A stretch of DNA of 64,000 nucleotides from Hoeflea_A sp965228435 (GTDB lineage Bacteria; Pseudomonadota; Alphaproteobacteria; Rhizobiales; Rhizobiaceae): positions 4,898,001 through 4,962,000 of the forward strand of contig OZ245818.1 in NCBI GenBank assembly GCA_965228435.1, given 5' to 3'. The translations under genes were made by a program, and so were the position numbers. Position 1 is the first letter of the stretch. Each line of letters opens with the position of its first letter. Below, in pieces: positions 18,127-27,051 of the stretch. The notes beneath the pieces are model-generated. The model made no database searches, was not told where the DNA came from, and worked only from the letters and a program-made list of their open reading frames with translations.

Positions 18127-18846
18127 CTAGTTGTCGCCGAGCAAGAGATCAGCAAGCCCTGTTATTGAATCCGTTGCGGCATCCCAATCCGAGGTGGCGC
18201 CGTAATCGACCCTCTGGTCGACACCATATTCGTAGGGCCGGTTGATGTAAGCGGTGCGCATACCGTGTGAGCGCGCTGCCGCCAGGTCATCATTATGGGC
18301 GGCCGTCATCATGACCTCGTGCGGCGGCAATTCGAGCAGCTCGATCGCTCCGAGATAGACGGCTGCGTCCGGTTTGAACGCCTTGAAAACGTTGGATGAC
18401 AGAATGCAGTCCCACGGAATGCCGGTGCGTTTGGCCATGGTCGCCAGCAAAGTTAGACTTCCATTGGACAGCGGAGCGATCAGGAATCGGGATTTCAAGC
18501 GGATCAGGCCCGGCACGGCATCCGGCCACGGGTCCAGATGGTGCCAGATTTGATTGAAGTCGACCCTTTCATGTTCGTTGAAAGCACCCGCGATGCCGAA
18601 TTCGTCAAGAATGACGTCCAGGCGTTCGCGATGAATGTCGTCGATCGAGGTAAAGGCCCGCTCGCCGGTGCGCACCTTCGCCATGCCGGGAACATAGCCG
18701 GCCCGCCAGGCGCGGGCGAAGGCGTCCCAGTCGATACCTTCAATGTTCTTGGATCGTGCGATGGCTTCGCCGCGACGCGCGATTGAACCCCGCCAATCGA
18801 CCACTGTGCCGAATGTGTCGAACAGTATTGCTTTGATTGTACCCAT
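18127..18846 (-). CDS. (S)-2-haloacid dehalogenase-like HAD hydrolase (type II)
   Basis: HAD-superfamily hydrolase of 239 residues. The nucleophile Asp10 lies in LFDTFGTVVDW, motif II is LSNGSL, the conserved Lys is in KAFKPD, and the last acidic motif is AAHNDDL. This is the pattern of type II haloacid dehalogenases, which displace halide from C2 of small acids, although many members act on other substrates. The start ATG at 18846 puts motif I at the N-terminus; the frame runs upstream to 18945 without support. Divergent from the XRE-cupin regulator gene. Confidence 0.86.
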   Translation of the reverse strand: MGTIKAILFDTFGTVVDWRGSIARRGEAIARSKNIEGIDWDAFARAWRAGYVPGMAKVRTGERAFTSIDDIHRERLDVILDEFGIAGAFNEHERVDFNQIWHHLDPWPDAVPGLIRLKSRFLIAPLSNGSLTLLATMAKRTGIPWDCILSSNVFKAFKPDAAVYLGAIELLELPPHEVMMTAAHNDDLAAARSHGMRTAYINRPYEYGVDQRVDYGATSDWDAATDSITGLADLLLGDN

Positions 18847-19010
18847 GGCTGGCTTGAGAGTGTATCCGAGTGGTGATGCCGTGTTGCTGACGGTAGCGCT
18901 TTTCGAACTCTGATGTCGACCAGTTCGGCATCGCCTTGTAGACAATCGCTAAACTGATAGCCTTCGCGAGCACTTTGGCGTCGTACGGTGACGTTGAAAG
19001 GATGACAGCT

Positions 19011-19646
19011 GTGCCACAGAAACCAACGGCCCTGAAACAGAACCCGCACCGGGTCGATCGTCATGAGGAAAAAACCCTCGAACTGTCGATTGGACGCGAG
19101 GTCAAGGCTTTTCGAAATACGCTTGGACTGACGGTGGCGGACCTTTCGGAGGCAACGGGTATCTCCATTGGCATGTTGTCGAAAATCGAAAATGGCATAA
19201 CATCGCCATCTCTGACGACCTTGCAAACATTGTCAGCGGCATTGGGTGTTCAGATCTCGAGTTTCTTTCGGGAGTATGAAGAAACCCGCAGCGCGGTCCA
19301 TGTGAAGGCCGGGGAGGGACTGGAAATCGAACGCCGCGGCTCGCGCGCCGGACACCAGTACAGTCTGCTCGGGCATCTCGGCGGCAACACCAGCGGCCTG
19401 ATGGTTGAGCCTTACATGATCACGCTGACCAGCGATTCCGACGTCTTTCCGACGTTCCAACATGACGGACTGGAATTCCTCTATGTGCTGGAAGGTGAGG
19501 TGGAATACCGCCACGGCGACAAGTCCTATCATCTCAAGCCGGGCGACAGCCTCTATTTTGACGCCAATGCGCCCCATGGTCCCGACAAGCTTAGGCAATT
19601 GCCGATCCGCTTCCTGTCGATCATTTCCTACCCGCTAAAAGACTGA
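19011..19646 (+). CDS. XRE-family regulator with C-terminal cupin domain
   Basis: About 210 residues: an N-terminal XRE helix-turn-helix (VADLSEATGISIGMLSKIEN) followed by a C-terminal cupin barrel with LEFLYVLEGEVEYRHGDKSY and LKPGDSLYFDANAPHGP. Such regulators sense a small molecule through the cupin and typically control amine or amino-acid catabolism. I favour the GTG at 19011 because an AAAGGA sits 7 bases before it; ATG at 19002 is the alternative. It directly precedes glxBCD-glnT, with a near-palindromic site just after its stop, so it most likely regulates that operon. Confidence 0.87.
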   Translation: MPQKPTALKQNPHRVDRHEEKTLELSIGREVKAFRNTLGLTVADLSEATGISIGMLSKIENGITSPSLTTLQTLSAALGVQISSFFREYEETRSAVHVKAGEGLEIERRGSRAGHQYSLLGHLGGNTSGLMVEPYMITLTSDSDVFPTFQHDGLEFLYVLEGEVEYRHGDKSYHLKPGDSLYFDANAPHGPDKLRQLPIRFLSIISYPLKD

Positions 19647-19648
19647 AA

Positions 19649-19668
19649 TTATTCCTCTTAGGAAATAA
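19649..19668. promoter_or_regulatory. Near-palindrome upstream of glxB, putative XRE-cupin operator
   Basis: TTATTCCTCTTAGGAAATAA is an inverted repeat with one mismatch/gap around the core CCTCTTAGG. It lies immediately after the XRE-cupin stop codon and 72-91 bases before glxB. A further half-site (ATATTCC) follows at 19669. The same CCTCTTAGG core recurs at 36126-36134 in front of another XRE-cupin gene. Binding is inferred, not shown. Confidence 0.5.
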
Positions 19669-19739
19669 ATATTCCTGATGGTTGCATGCCGTCGACGACT
19701 TCACTATGCTCATCGCAGTTGCTCAGCGCGGAGGTTTCG

Positions 19740-20636
19740 ATGTGTGGAATAGTGGGCCTGTTTCTGAAGGATAACGACCTCAAGCCGGAACTCGGCAATC
19801 TGCTGGCCGACATGCTGATCACCATGACGGACCGCGGCCCCGACAGCGCCGGCATCGCTGTCTATGGTGATGGCAACGAGGCCATCGGCAAGATCACCAT
19901 CCAGTCAGATCGGCCCGATTCGGACTTTCCGGCGATTGAAAAGCTGCTGGAAAATGCGGCCGGAACAACGGCTTCCCTTTCGAGAAACGACACCCACGCG
20001 GTGATTACCGTCCCGTCCGACCGGCTAGCGGATGTTGGCGCTCATCTTGCTGCCAACCATGAGGGCCTTCGGGTCATGAGCCGCGGAGAGGCGATGGAGA
20101 TCTACAAGGAAGTGGGCCTTCCGGCTGCGGTCGTCGATCGTTTTGGTGTTCGCGCCATGCGGGGCACCCACGGTGTCGGCCATACGCGCATGGCGACCGA
20201 ATCCGCCGTCACCACGATGGGCGCTCATCCGTTCTCGACGGCCAGGGACGAGTGCCTGGTACACAACGGTTCGCTTTCCAATCACAACTCCCTGCGCCGT
20301 AAGCTTGTGCGCGAAGGCATGCATTTCGAAACGGAAAACGACACCGAGGTCGGCGCCGCTTACATGACCCACCGCATGCAGAAGGGCGCCAGCCTCGGCG
20401 AAGCGTTGGAAGACTGCCTCGGCGCTTTGGATGGTTTTTATACGTTCGTGGTCGGTACCCGGAGGGGCTTTGGTGTGCTGCGCGATCCGATCGCCTGCAA
20501 GCCGGCGGTCCTGGCAGAGACTGACCGCTATGTTGCTTTCGGGTCGGAATACCGTGCGTTGGTCAACCTTCCCGGCATTCTCGATGCGCGCGTCTGGGAA
20601 CCGGAGCCGGCAACCGTCTATTTCTGGGAGCACTGA
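19740..20636 (+). CDS. glxB: Class II glutamine amidotransferase subunit (GlxB / MgsA-like)
   Basis: Glutaminase domain protein of 298 residues related to the N-terminal domain of glutamate synthase. The start Met is followed by Cys2 (MCGIVGLF), the N-terminal nucleophile once Met is removed. Further class II signatures are GHTRMATES and HNGSLSNH. It should release ammonia from glutamine for the GXGXG and FMN subunits encoded downstream. In methylamine users the equivalent MgsA takes part in N-methylglutamate synthesis; in rhizobia the gene is called glxB. The ATG at 19740 has a CGGAGG site; an earlier ATG at 19686 is unlikely. First gene of the operon. Confidence 0.88.
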   Translation: MCGIVGLFLKDNDLKPELGNLLADMLITMTDRGPDSAGIAVYGDGNEAIGKITIQSDRPDSDFPAIEKLLENAAGTTASLSRNDTHAVITVPSDRLADVGAHLAANHEGLRVMSRGEAMEIYKEVGLPAAVVDRFGVRAMRGTHGVGHTRMATESAVTTMGAHPFSTARDECLVHNGSLSNHNSLRRKLVREGMHFETENDTEVGAAYMTHRMQKGASLGEALEDCLGALDGFYTFVVGTRRGFGVLRDPIACKPAVLAETDRYVAFGSEYRALVNLPGILDARVWEPEPATVYFWEH

Positions 20637-20639
20637 GCC

Positions 20640-21326
20640 ATGCCAACACTGGATCTGACATCGTGCACCCTGCGCGAGCTCAACGCCACGCTACAGGATC
20701 AGAAAGCCGGCACCAACGAGACTGAATGGGAGGTGCTCAATCCGCGTGGCTCCCACGCCGTGGCGGTCGGGTTGGACGGTCCACTGATGGTCACGGTGCG
20801 CGGCAGTACCGGTTACTACTGCGCGGGCATGAACAAGGAAGCAACCGTGCATATCGAGGGCTCGGCCGGCCCCGGCGTCGCCGAAAACATGATGTCCGGC
20901 AAGGTGGTCATCGAGGGCGACGCCAGCCAGTATGCCGGTGCCACCGGCCGTGGCGGCACGCTGGTCGTCAAGGGCAATGCATCCTCGCGCTGCGGGATAT
21001 CGATGAAAGGCATCGATATCATCGTCCACGGCAATATTGGCCATATGTCGGCCTTCATGGCCCAATCGGGCAACCTGGTTGTGTGCGGTGATGCGGGCGA
21101 TGCTCTCGGCGACAGCCTTTATGAGGCGAGGCTTTTCGTCAAAGGGACCGTCAAGTCGCTAGGCGCCGATTGCGTGGAAAAGGACATGCGGCCTGAACAT
21201 CTCGAATTGCTGGCTGATCTCCTGGAACGCGGTGAGGTGATCAATGCCAAACCGGAAGAGTTCAGGCGTTACGGTTCGGCCCGCAAGCTCTACAACTTCA
21301 ACATCGACAACATCGAAGCCTATTGA
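20640..21326 (+). CDS. glxC: GXGXG-domain protein (GlxC / MgsB-like)
   Basis: 228-residue protein equal to the C-terminal beta-helix (GXGXG) domain of glutamate synthase large subunit. Repeated glycine turns are visible, for example GSTGYYCAGMN, GSAGPGVAENMMSG, GDASQYAGATGRGG and GNIGHMSAFMAQSG. It serves as a structural subunit joining the amidotransferase and FMN subunits. It begins 3 bases after glxB stops and its stop overlaps the leader of glxD, so translation is probably coupled. Confidence 0.9.
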   Translation: MPTLDLTSCTLRELNATLQDQKAGTNETEWEVLNPRGSHAVAVGLDGPLMVTVRGSTGYYCAGMNKEATVHIEGSAGPGVAENMMSGKVVIEGDASQYAGATGRGGTLVVKGNASSRCGISMKGIDIIVHGNIGHMSAFMAQSGNLVVCGDAGDALGDSLYEARLFVKGTVKSLGADCVEKDMRPEHLELLADLLERGEVINAKPEEFRRYGSARKLYNFNIDNIEAY

Positions 21327-21337
21327 GGGACATGACA

Positions 21338-22660
21338 ATGGCCAGACCTGTCACCCATCCGCGCCAGCCGGCGAGCTTCGATCCCTACACCAATTCCGAG
21401 ATCCGCCGGGCCGCGGCCACTGGAATCTATGATATCCGCGGCGGTGGCGCCAAACGTTACGTCCCAAACTTCGATGATCTGCTGTTTCTCGGCGCTTCCG
21501 TGTCGCGCTACCCATTGGAAGGATACCGGGAAACCTGCAACACAAAGGTCAGTCTGGGTACGCGGTATGCCAAAAAGCCAATCGAACTGGACATCCCAAT
21601 CACGATTGCCGGCATGAGCTTTGGCGCCCTCTCAGGTGCCGCAAAGGAGGCGTTGGGACGTGGCGCGTCCGCCGCCGGCACCTCGACCACCACCGGCGAT
21701 GGCGGTATGACGCCCGAGGAACGCGGTCACTCTGACAAGCTGGTTTATCAACTGTTGCCCTCGCGTTACGGCATGAACCCGGATGACTTGCGCCGCGCTG
21801 ATGCCATAGAAATCGTCGTCGGGCAGGGGGCCAAGCCCGGCGGCGGTGGTATGCTGCTGGGGCAGAAAATCAGCGATCGCGTTGCCGAGATGCGTGATCT
21901 GCCGAAGGGCATCGATCAACGTTCCGCCTGCCGGCATCCGGATTGGACCGGTCCGGATGATATGGAAATCAAGATTCTCGAGTTGCGCGAAATCACCGGT
22001 TGGGAAAAGCCCATATACGTCAAGGTCGCCGGTTCGCGACCCTATTACGACACGGCACTGGCAGTGAAGGCCGGAGCAGATGCCGTGGTGCTCGATGGCA
22101 TGCAGGGCGGTACTGCTGCGACCCAGGAAGTGTTTATCGAGCATGTTGGGCAGCCCACACTGGCGTGCATTCGACCGGCGGTTCAGGCGTTGCAGGATCT
22201 CGGCGTACACCGGGAGGTGCAGTTGATTATCTCGGGCGGCATTCGCAACGGTGCCGACGTGGCCAAGGCGATGGCACTGGGAGCGGATGCCGTTTCGATC
22301 GGCACGGCAGCCATGATTGCCATCGGCGACAATGACCCGACATGGGAGGAAGAGTATCGCAAGCTCGGCAGTACCGCCGGCGCTTATGACGATTGGCACG
22401 AGGGCCAGGATCCGGCCGGTATCACCACGCAGGACGAAGAGCTGGCGATGCGGCTCGACCCGGTTGCAGCAGGCCGTCGGCTCGCCAACTATCTGAAGGT
22501 CATGACCTTGGAAGCCCAGACCATCGCCCGGGCATGCGGCAAGAGCGATCTGCGCAACCTCGAGCCGGAGGATCTCTGTGCGCTGACGGTCGAGGCGGCG
22601 GCCATGTCGGGCGTGCCGCTTGCCGGCACCGACTGGATCCCGGGCAAGCGAGACTCTTGA
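21338..22660 (+). CDS. glxD: FMN-binding glutamate synthase-like subunit (GlxD / MgsC-like)
   Basis: 440-residue TIM-barrel subunit homologous to the central synthase domain of GltB. FMN-domain motifs are GMSFGALSGAAKEAL, TGDGGMTPEER, GQGAKPGGGG, DGMQGGTAAT and ISGGIRNGADVAKAMALGADAVSIGTAA. I do not see the classic Cys-x5-Cys-x4-Cys iron-sulfur cluster of GltB, as expected for this class. It would add ammonia (or methylamine, in N-methylglutamate synthase) to an oxo-acid. I start at the ATG at 21338, 7 bases after GAGGGA; the ATG at 21332 is too close to that site. Confidence 0.88.
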   Translation: MARPVTHPRQPASFDPYTNSEIRRAAATGIYDIRGGGAKRYVPNFDDLLFLGASVSRYPLEGYRETCNTKVSLGTRYAKKPIELDIPITIAGMSFGALSGAAKEALGRGASAAGTSTTTGDGGMTPEERGHSDKLVYQLLPSRYGMNPDDLRRADAIEIVVGQGAKPGGGGMLLGQKISDRVAEMRDLPKGIDQRSACRHPDWTGPDDMEIKILELREITGWEKPIYVKVAGSRPYYDTALAVKAGADAVVLDGMQGGTAATQEVFIEHVGQPTLACIRPAVQALQDLGVHREVQLIISGGIRNGADVAKAMALGADAVSIGTAAMIAIGDNDPTWEEEYRKLGSTAGAYDDWHEGQDPAGITTQDEELAMRLDPVAAGRRLANYLKVMTLEAQTIARACGKSDLRNLEPEDLCALTVEAAAMSGVPLAGTDWIPGKRDS

Positions 22661-22699
22661 GGGCAAAGTAGACGACAACAAGAACAGGGAAAGCACACC

Positions 22700-24007
22700 A
22701 TGGCGAATGATCTGGCGGCCTTTGCGAAGGCGAATGGCATCAAGTACTTTATGATTTCCTTCACCGATCTGTTCGGCGGGCAACGCGCCAAGCTGGTGCC
22801 GGCAGAGGTCATTGGTGACATGCAGCAAGAGGGTGCCGGTTTCGCAGGTTTCGCCGCCTATCTCGACATGACGCCCGCGCACCCGGACATGCTGGCTATT
22901 CCCGACCCTGACAGCGTGGTCCAATTGCCCTGGAAACCCGAAGTGGCCTGGGTGGCCAGTGACTGTGTCATGGAGGACGAGCCTGTTGCCCAAGCCCCGC
23001 GCAATACGCTGAAGCGGCTGATTGCCGAAGCGGCCAGCGAGGGCATGCGCATCAAGACGGGGATCGAAGCAGAATATTTTCTGACCACCATGGATGGCAC
23101 CCAGATCTCGGATCCGTACGATACTGCGGCAAAACCCTGTTACGATCAGCAGGCCGTTATGCGGCGCTACGATGTCATCGCCGAGATCTGCGACTACATG
23201 TTGCAGATGGGCTGGGGGCCGTATCAGAACGACCATGAAGACGCCAACGGTCAGTTCGAAATGAACTTCGCCTTTGACGATGCGCTGGCGACAGCGGACA
23301 AGCACTCCTTCTTCAAATTTATGGTCAAATCCATCGCGGAAAAGCACGGGCTGCGCGCCACCTTCATGCCAAAGCCGTTTGAAAACCTCACCGGAAACGG
23401 TTGCCACGCGCACATATCCGTTTGGGACGAAAGCGGCAGCGACAACATTTTCATCGACGATGGTGATGAACTGGGGTTGTCGGCAGGCGCCATGAACTTT
23501 CTGGGTGGCATCATGCAACATGCGGTCGGCATGACGGCGATTACCAACCCGACGGTCAATTCCTACAAACGCATCAATGCACCCGTGACGATGTCGGGTG
23601 CAACATGGTCGCCCAATACCGTCACCTGGAGCGGCAACAACCGCACCCATATGGTGCGCGTTCCGGGACCGGGTCGCTTCGAACTGCGATTGGCCGACGG
23701 CGCGACCAATCCATACCTTCTCCAGGCTGTCATCATTGCTGCCGGCCTTTCCGGCATGCGATCCAAGGCGGATCCCGGCAAACGGTATGACATCGACATG
23801 TATGCCGAGGGGCATCTGGTCACCGATGCAAAGCGCCTGCCGCTGAATCTGCTCGATGCGTTACGAAGTTATGACGCCGACAGTGCCCTCAAATCTCAGA
23901 TGGGCGAAGAATTCAGCGCCGCGTTCCTGAAGCTGAAAAACAAGGAATGGGACAGTTACGTCTCGCATTTTTCAACCTGGGAGCGCGACTACACACTCGA
24001 CGTGTGA
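22700..24007 (+). CDS. glnT: Type III glutamine synthetase-like ligase (GlnT / GmaS-like)
   Basis: 435-residue glutamate-amine ligase. Active-site signatures are EAEYF, the HEDANGQFEMNF metal-site segment, GNGCHAHISVW, NPTVNSYKR and NRTHMVRVPGPGRFELR. It is the size of the GlnT/gamma-glutamylmethylamide synthetase group. It ends the glxBCD operon, 39 bases after glxD. If the cluster works in methylamine use, this enzyme makes gamma-glutamylmethylamide; otherwise it is an auxiliary glutamine synthetase as described for rhizobial glnT. The N-methylglutamate dehydrogenase genes (mgdABCD) are not in the window, so the role stays open. Confidence 0.87.
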   Translation: MANDLAAFAKANGIKYFMISFTDLFGGQRAKLVPAEVIGDMQQEGAGFAGFAAYLDMTPAHPDMLAIPDPDSVVQLPWKPEVAWVASDCVMEDEPVAQAPRNTLKRLIAEAASEGMRIKTGIEAEYFLTTMDGTQISDPYDTAAKPCYDQQAVMRRYDVIAEICDYMLQMGWGPYQNDHEDANGQFEMNFAFDDALATADKHSFFKFMVKSIAEKHGLRATFMPKPFENLTGNGCHAHISVWDESGSDNIFIDDGDELGLSAGAMNFLGGIMQHAVGMTAITNPTVNSYKRINAPVTMSGATWSPNTVTWSGNNRTHMVRVPGPGRFELRLADGATNPYLLQAVIIAAGLSGMRSKADPGKRYDIDMYAEGHLVTDAKRLPLNLLDALRSYDADSALKSQMGEEFSAAFLKLKNKEWDSYVSHFSTWERDYTLDV

Positions 24008-24047
24008 TTTTACCGGCAAAACAGCATAGATCCGCAAGAACCGCGCT

Positions 24048-25130
24048 CTAGAACCCGATTTCGGTGGCCGGGCTGTCGAAAGCCGCGCGAAATCCGCCAT
24101 TCGCCTCTAGCAACTCGACTCCGCCGGGTACCCGCTCGGCAAGCAGTCTGCCGTTTTCCCATACCCTGACGCCATCGAAGGACACGGTTGGGTCGACGAT
24201 GTTCCAGGAGATCTCACCGGGCGCGTAAGCGCCGCAGGTGTGGAAATGCAGCAGGCGCGGATTGCCGAAAGCCGCACCGCTCCAGCGTTCGTAACTGTCC
24301 TCCAGGCGCCAGTCGTAGCGGCTGCCGGGATGGATGCCGGCGTGCCAGGAATGCACGAAGTCGGCATCAATGCCGTACTTGTCGGCGACAAATCGGTAGT
24401 GGGTTTTCGCCCGGTTTACGTCTTCGGCCGATCCTTCAAATCCGGTGATCCGCCCTTCCTCGAAGTAGGCGAGAAGTGGTCCTTCAAACAGGCATTCATA
24501 GGGCTGATAGTATTTGGACCCCGTGCCCACTAGGAAACCGGGCATCGCTGCCCTGCCGGAGAAGCCGTTCGCCAGGACGGGTGTGGGAACAAGCATGGGG
24601 AAACGGCGGATGCTGACATCACCGCCGGTCGCGTGATCCGACGGCGCCCGGCCGCGGATCGATGTTCCGGCGGGGCAGGTGATCTCGATCGTTTCAGCCG
24701 TTGCCGCCATTTGATCGACGGCGTCTTTCAGTGCGATGAAACTGTCATGGTCGGCCGTTCCGAAACGGCACCCAAGCAGGGCGCGGCTGAGCGCATAGGA
24801 TACGACAATCCTTCGACCGGTGCCAATATCGCTAAATCGGATCTGGTCGCCGATGCGAGCAAGAAACACGGTCACATCAGCCGTCTGCATCGCGTCCTCG
24901 AGTTCCGTGGACATCTGCCCCTCGGGATCGAACGGCGTTTCAAAGATGCGGACGTTGGCACCGATCGCGCGACCGCAGTCAGCCACAACGCCGACAAGTT
25001 CGGGTTCGTAATAGTCGAGGTTTGCCGGTTCGCATACGAGCAAGAGATCGTCCCCGCGCTGCGTCCCGGCACAGTTGACCAGAAGATTGGCCGCACCTTG
25101 TTCGAGGTCTGTTGTCGTATTTGCGTCCAT
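24048..25130 (-). CDS. M29 aminopeptidase / NicX-like metalloenzyme
   Basis: 360-residue protein whose second half resembles the fold shared by M29 aminopeptidases and 2,5-dihydroxypyridine 5,6-dioxygenase (NicX): GSKYYQPYECLFEGPLLAYF, then HSWHAGIHPGSRYD and LLHFHTCGAYAPGE. Potential metal ligands are the His residues in those two segments; the C-terminal ligand motif of NicX (CHLD) is replaced here by SWNIVDP, so the chemistry may differ. Start ATG at 25130 with GGAGG about 12 bases upstream; the longer frame to 25427 runs into the reductase gene. Its partners (ferredoxin reductase, Rieske oxygenase) suggest a step after oxygenation of an aromatic or heteroaromatic compound. Confidence 0.6.
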   Translation of the reverse strand: MDANTTTDLEQGAANLLVNCAGTQRGDDLLLVCEPANLDYYEPELVGVVADCGRAIGANVRIFETPFDPEGQMSTELEDAMQTADVTVFLARIGDQIRFSDIGTGRRIVVSYALSRALLGCRFGTADHDSFIALKDAVDQMAATAETIEITCPAGTSIRGRAPSDHATGGDVSIRRFPMLVPTPVLANGFSGRAAMPGFLVGTGSKYYQPYECLFEGPLLAYFEEGRITGFEGSAEDVNRAKTHYRFVADKYGIDADFVHSWHAGIHPGSRYDWRLEDSYERWSGAAFGNPRLLHFHTCGAYAPGEISWNIVDPTVSFDGVRVWENGRLLAERVPGGVELLEANGGFRAAFDSPATEIGF

Positions 25131-25165
25131 GGCGTTCGCCTGGCCTCCAGTAACCGACCCTGGCT

Positions 25166-26374
25166 CTATTTCAGCAGTGCTTTCAGGTTGCTTTCCGAGT
25201 CGGCAATCACCGCCGCATCCGGAGATTTGCCGTTTTCGATCAGACGCTTGCCGACCATATAGGCTTGCGGATCGTTCATTGCGTCCACAGCGAGCAACTC
25301 TTCGTCGCGGTAATACCAGTGCGACACCGCACCCTCGCGTTTGCCCTGCCGGGTGACAATGCGATTGTAGCCTGAGCTGAGGCCCGCGATTTGAAGCTTT
25401 GTCTCGAACTGATCCGACCAGAACCATGGCGTGGCTACATATTCTTCGTTCGCCCCGAGAAGGTTGCTGGCAACGGTTTCAGCCTGGTGGATGGCGTTGG
25501 GCACACTTTCCAGGCGGATACGGCCACCGCGATAGGGAAAGGATGTGCAATCACCGGCCGCCCAGATGTTCGGATCGGAGGTCCGGCCGAATGCATCGAC
25601 TTTGATGCCATTGTCTATGTCGAGTCCCGCTTGTTCGGCAAGTTCGGTTGAAGGCGCGATGCCGACGCCGACCACGACAAAATCCACCGCGAGTTCCCTG
25701 CCATCTGAAAGTCGTGCGCCGGTGACGCGACCCTCGCCGGTGAGCTCCTTCAGGCCGACGCCCTCGATGACATTGACACCTGCAGTGCCGTGCAGATCCC
25801 GAAAGAAATTCGAGGTCTGCGGCGATGCGACCCGTTGCAGGATGCGGTCGGCCATTTCGACCAGGGTTACATCCGCGCCGCGCATGGCGGCGACGGCGGC
25901 CGCCTCGAGACCGATATAGCCGCCACCGACGATCAGTGCCTTGCGCCCTTCGACGAATTCCGGCGACATCGTATCGACGTGGGTCAGATCTCGGACCAGA
26001 TAGACCCCTTCCAGATCTCCGCCGATAGCCGCCGGCAACCGGCGCGGCGTGCTCCCGGTCGTCAGCACCAGCTCATCGTACGAAAGCGGTCCGTCCTCAA
26101 GCGTGACCTGCTTGTTGGCGCGATCAATGGCCGAAACGTGCTTGCCCGTGACAAGCTCGATATTGTTGCTCTCGTAGAATTCCGGCGGGCGCAGGTAAAG
26201 CTGTTCCAGCGTCATTTCGCCGGTCAGGTATTTTTTCGACAGGGGCGGTCGCTGATACGGTGGCGCGTCTTCGTTGCCGATCAGCGTGATGCGGCTTTCG
26301 CAGCCTTCCGCTCTCAGTTTAGCGACCAGCGAACATCCGGCCTGGCCGGCACCTACAACGACGATGTGATGCAT
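25166..26374 (-). CDS. FAD-dependent ferredoxin/rubredoxin reductase
   Basis: NAD(P)H-dependent flavoprotein of 402 residues in the ferredoxin reductase group used by Rieske and P450 oxygenases. Motifs: FAD-binding VVGAGQAGCS at the N-terminus, the PPYQRPPLSKKYL segment typical of oxygenase-coupled reductases, NAD-binding IVGGGYIGLEAAA and the second FAD motif in NIWAAGDCTSFP. It lies just upstream of the NicX-like gene in a minus-strand operon and probably supplies electrons to the Rieske oxygenase at 27854, although no ferredoxin is encoded next to it. Confidence 0.92.
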   Translation of the reverse strand: MHHIVVVGAGQAGCSLVAKLRAEGCESRITLIGNEDAPPYQRPPLSKKYLTGEMTLEQLYLRPPEFYESNNIELVTGKHVSAIDRANKQVTLEDGPLSYDELVLTTGSTPRRLPAAIGGDLEGVYLVRDLTHVDTMSPEFVEGRKALIVGGGYIGLEAAAVAAMRGADVTLVEMADRILQRVASPQTSNFFRDLHGTAGVNVIEGVGLKELTGEGRVTGARLSDGRELAVDFVVVGVGIAPSTELAEQAGLDIDNGIKVDAFGRTSDPNIWAAGDCTSFPYRGGRIRLESVPNAIHQAETVASNLLGANEEYVATPWFWSDQFETKLQIAGLSSGYNRIVTRQGKREGAVSHWYYRDEELLAVDAMNDPQAYMVGKRLIENGKSPDAAVIADSESNLKALLK

Positions 26375-26435
26375 CGGATCAGTCTGCCTCCTTGATCATG
26401 ACGGTCCCGACAGCTCCTCCATCCGACCGCTCGCA

Positions 26436-27035
26436 CTAGTTACGGCGTTCGGCCTGAACGGTGAGGATTTCGAGTTCCTCGGTCAGGAGTTCCTTGAAGC
26501 CGTAGTTCATCTCGGCGTCAAGGCATAGACTGTCACCGGGCTCCACCGTGACCTCGCGCTCGCCATATTGATAGATCGCGCTTCCTGACAGGATGTAGAC
26601 GAAAACCACGCCGCTGCCGATATATTCGGGTGGCCGAACGTCCTGTCGGGTCAGTTTCACCTGACGGGCCTCGAACTGAATATCCCAGCGCACGTGCAGG
26701 GCGAGATTGACATATTCGTGCACATGTCCATCGAAAATCCGCTTCGACTTGATACCTTCCCCGCTTTGAACATGGGTGAAGTCACAACGACCTCCCGCGG
26801 TGCCGCGGAAGAGGTTTACCAGCGGCACATTGAGCGCGCTGCTGACCTGTTGCAGCGTTGAAATGGACGGTGACACCTGGCCGCTCTCGATGCGGCTGAT
26901 CATCGCGGCGGAAATGCCCGAACTTTGCGCCAGTTCGCGGGCAGTCATGCCGCGTTTGCTGCGCAGATCACGTACGGCGACGCCAATGGCACTGTCGGCG
27001 TTGACCTCGATTCTGTTCTGTTTGGTTTGTTTCAT
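26436..27035 (-). CDS. XRE-family regulator with C-terminal cupin domain
   Basis: 199-residue regulator with HTH motif ARELAQSSGISAAMISRIES and a C-terminal cupin (YILSGSAIYQYGEREVTVEPG). It is the second of three XRE-cupin regulators in the window. Start taken at the ATG at 27035, with a GTG three bases earlier. It lies between the AhpD-like gene (17 bases upstream) and the ferredoxin reductase gene, so it is embedded in the operon it probably controls, together with the divergent Rieske gene. Ligand unknown. Confidence 0.88.
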   Translation of the reverse strand: MKQTKQNRIEVNADSAIGVAVRDLRSKRGMTARELAQSSGISAAMISRIESGQVSPSISTLQQVSSALNVPLVNLFRGTAGGRCDFTHVQSGEGIKSKRIFDGHVHEYVNLALHVRWDIQFEARQVKLTRQDVRPPEYIGSGVVFVYILSGSAIYQYGEREVTVEPGDSLCLDAEMNYGFKELLTEELEILTVQAERRN

Positions 27036-27051
27036 CACGCACGCGGGGAGG

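Noticed and set aside
21632..23815. A 727-codon open frame on the minus strand across glxD and glnT
   Set aside because: Antisense to FMN-synthase and glutamine-synthetase genes; composition is that of a shadow frame.
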